Notes under the pieces: generated by a model | Databases searched by the model: none | Seen by the model: the letters and a program-made list of their open reading frames with translations, nothing else | Told to the model about the DNA's origin: nothing | NCBI GenBank assembly: GCA_009845645.1 | Contig: VXZF01000020.1 | Span: forward strand, 1-13,968 | Origin: Gemmatimonadota bacterium | Lineage (GTDB): Bacteria; Latescibacterota; UBA2968; UBA8231 | Length of the DNA: 13,968 nt | Direction: 5' to 3' | Translations under genes and position numbers: made by a program | Shown: positions 13,626 through 13,968 of the stretch, one piece after another | Layout of the letters: each line of letters opens with the position of its first letter | Numbering within the stretch: the stretch's first letter is position 1

Positions 13626-13968
13626 CCTTCGTCTTTTCCCAACGTCGTTGCTAACCCTAAGACGAGCTGCCGTCCGGCCGGAAAATTGCGCCCGTTGAGC
13701 GAGAAGCGCACCGCCGCCTCGATAGTCGTGCGCTGGCCGATGGCGTAGAGCAGGGCTGGCGTCAGGTAAGTGATGCGCTTGATTCCGGTCTCAATCTCAA
13801 AGTCGCCGAAGAAGTCAATCGCCGGATCGCTGCGTAGCACTTCGCATTTGCCTAGCAGCATGAGTTGACGCACGAGTTGGTAGCCTAATTCGGCGTTGAG
13901 GAACCACTCGTCGCCGGGGTCGCGGTCGATCTGCTCGTTGCGGGTGCGGACGCGATAGCCGAGGTCGA
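13622..13968 (-). CDS. Outer-membrane beta-barrel-like protein, C-terminal part (5'-truncated)
   Basis: The last 115 codons of a gene run in from the right edge; the frame stays open to 13968. The visible start-like codons (GTG at 13873, ATG at 13861) are internal, since in-frame coding with the same character continues upstream. Alternating polar and hydrophobic strands (WFLNAELGYQLVRQLMLLGKC, RITYLTPALLYAIGQRTTIE, AAVRFSLNGRNFPAG, RQLVLGLATTLG) fit an outer-membrane barrel. The pattern of a TPALLYAIGQRTTIEAAVRFSLNGR segment close to the C-terminus resembles transporter-like barrels of the phenol meta-pathway (MetA_deg) type. It is convergent with the cytochrome/copper/TPR gene and shares 4 nt of stop codons, with no terminator between. 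Confidence 0.6.
   Translation of the reverse strand, partial: DLGYRVRTRNEQIDRDPGDEWFLNAELGYQLVRQLMLLGKCEVLRSDPAIDFFGDFEIETGIKRITYLTPALLYAIGQRTTIEAAVRFSLNGRNFPAGRQLVLGLATTLGKDEG

Overview
This is a GC-rich, gene-dense stretch from a Gram-negative bacterium with an outer membrane. The evidence is several predicted lipoproteins, exported CpxP/Spy-like proteins and an outer-membrane-barrel-like fragment. The mix of cytochrome c plus PHM-like copper monooxygenase lipoproteins, a CPIS-type redoxin, a long PotB-type permease and a bacterial GPP34 protein suggests an uncultured environmental lineage (Latescibacterota, Poribacteria, Acidobacteria or Planctomycetes-like are guesses). Nothing in the window fixes the phylum. 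No RNA gene, insertion sequence, CRISPR array or phage gene was seen, and no gene-free stretch exceeds about 220 bases.

Block 1 (1-4260, + strand) is a tightly packed operon. It holds the 3' part of a gamma-glutamyltransferase-family hydrolase, then the ATPase and two permeases of a spermidine/putrescine-type ABC importer. The genes abut or overlap by 1-8 nt. Two of the true starts lie well inside longer open frames (GTG at 2213, ATG at 3445). The substrate-binding protein is not in the window.

Block 2 (4349-6711, + strand) has its own promoter-like sequence. It encodes a divergent Amt-family ammonium transporter, a 77-residue single-span membrane protein and a GPP34 (GOLPH3/Vps74-family) protein. 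It ends at a perfect 20-bp hairpin that serves both strands. This cassette, with no PII gene beside the transporter, is the best candidate here for an undescribed system. Blocks 1 and 2 together look like a nitrogen-acquisition region.

Block 3 (6801-9030, - strand) is a two-gene operon: an amidohydrolase, then a lipoprotein joining a c-type cytochrome motif to a PHM-like dicopper monooxygenase domain.

Block 4 (9248-11343, - strand) is an ECF sigma factor, a membrane anti-sigma factor, a membrane-anchored LTxxQ-like periplasmic protein and an internally duplicated CpxP/Spy-like protein. It ends at a rho-independent terminator and resembles CnrYXH-type envelope or metal stress modules in layout.

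Block 5 (11413-13625, + strand) is divergent from the sigma factor across 69 bp. It encodes a CPIS redoxin lipoprotein, overlapped by ATGA with a second cytochrome c plus PHM-like lipoprotein that also carries C-terminal TPR repeats. Its stop codon overlaps that of a convergent partial outer-membrane-protein gene running off the right edge. The sigma module therefore sits between two loci encoding the same unusual copper/heme architecture, which suggests (inference) a shared periplasmic redox or copper theme.
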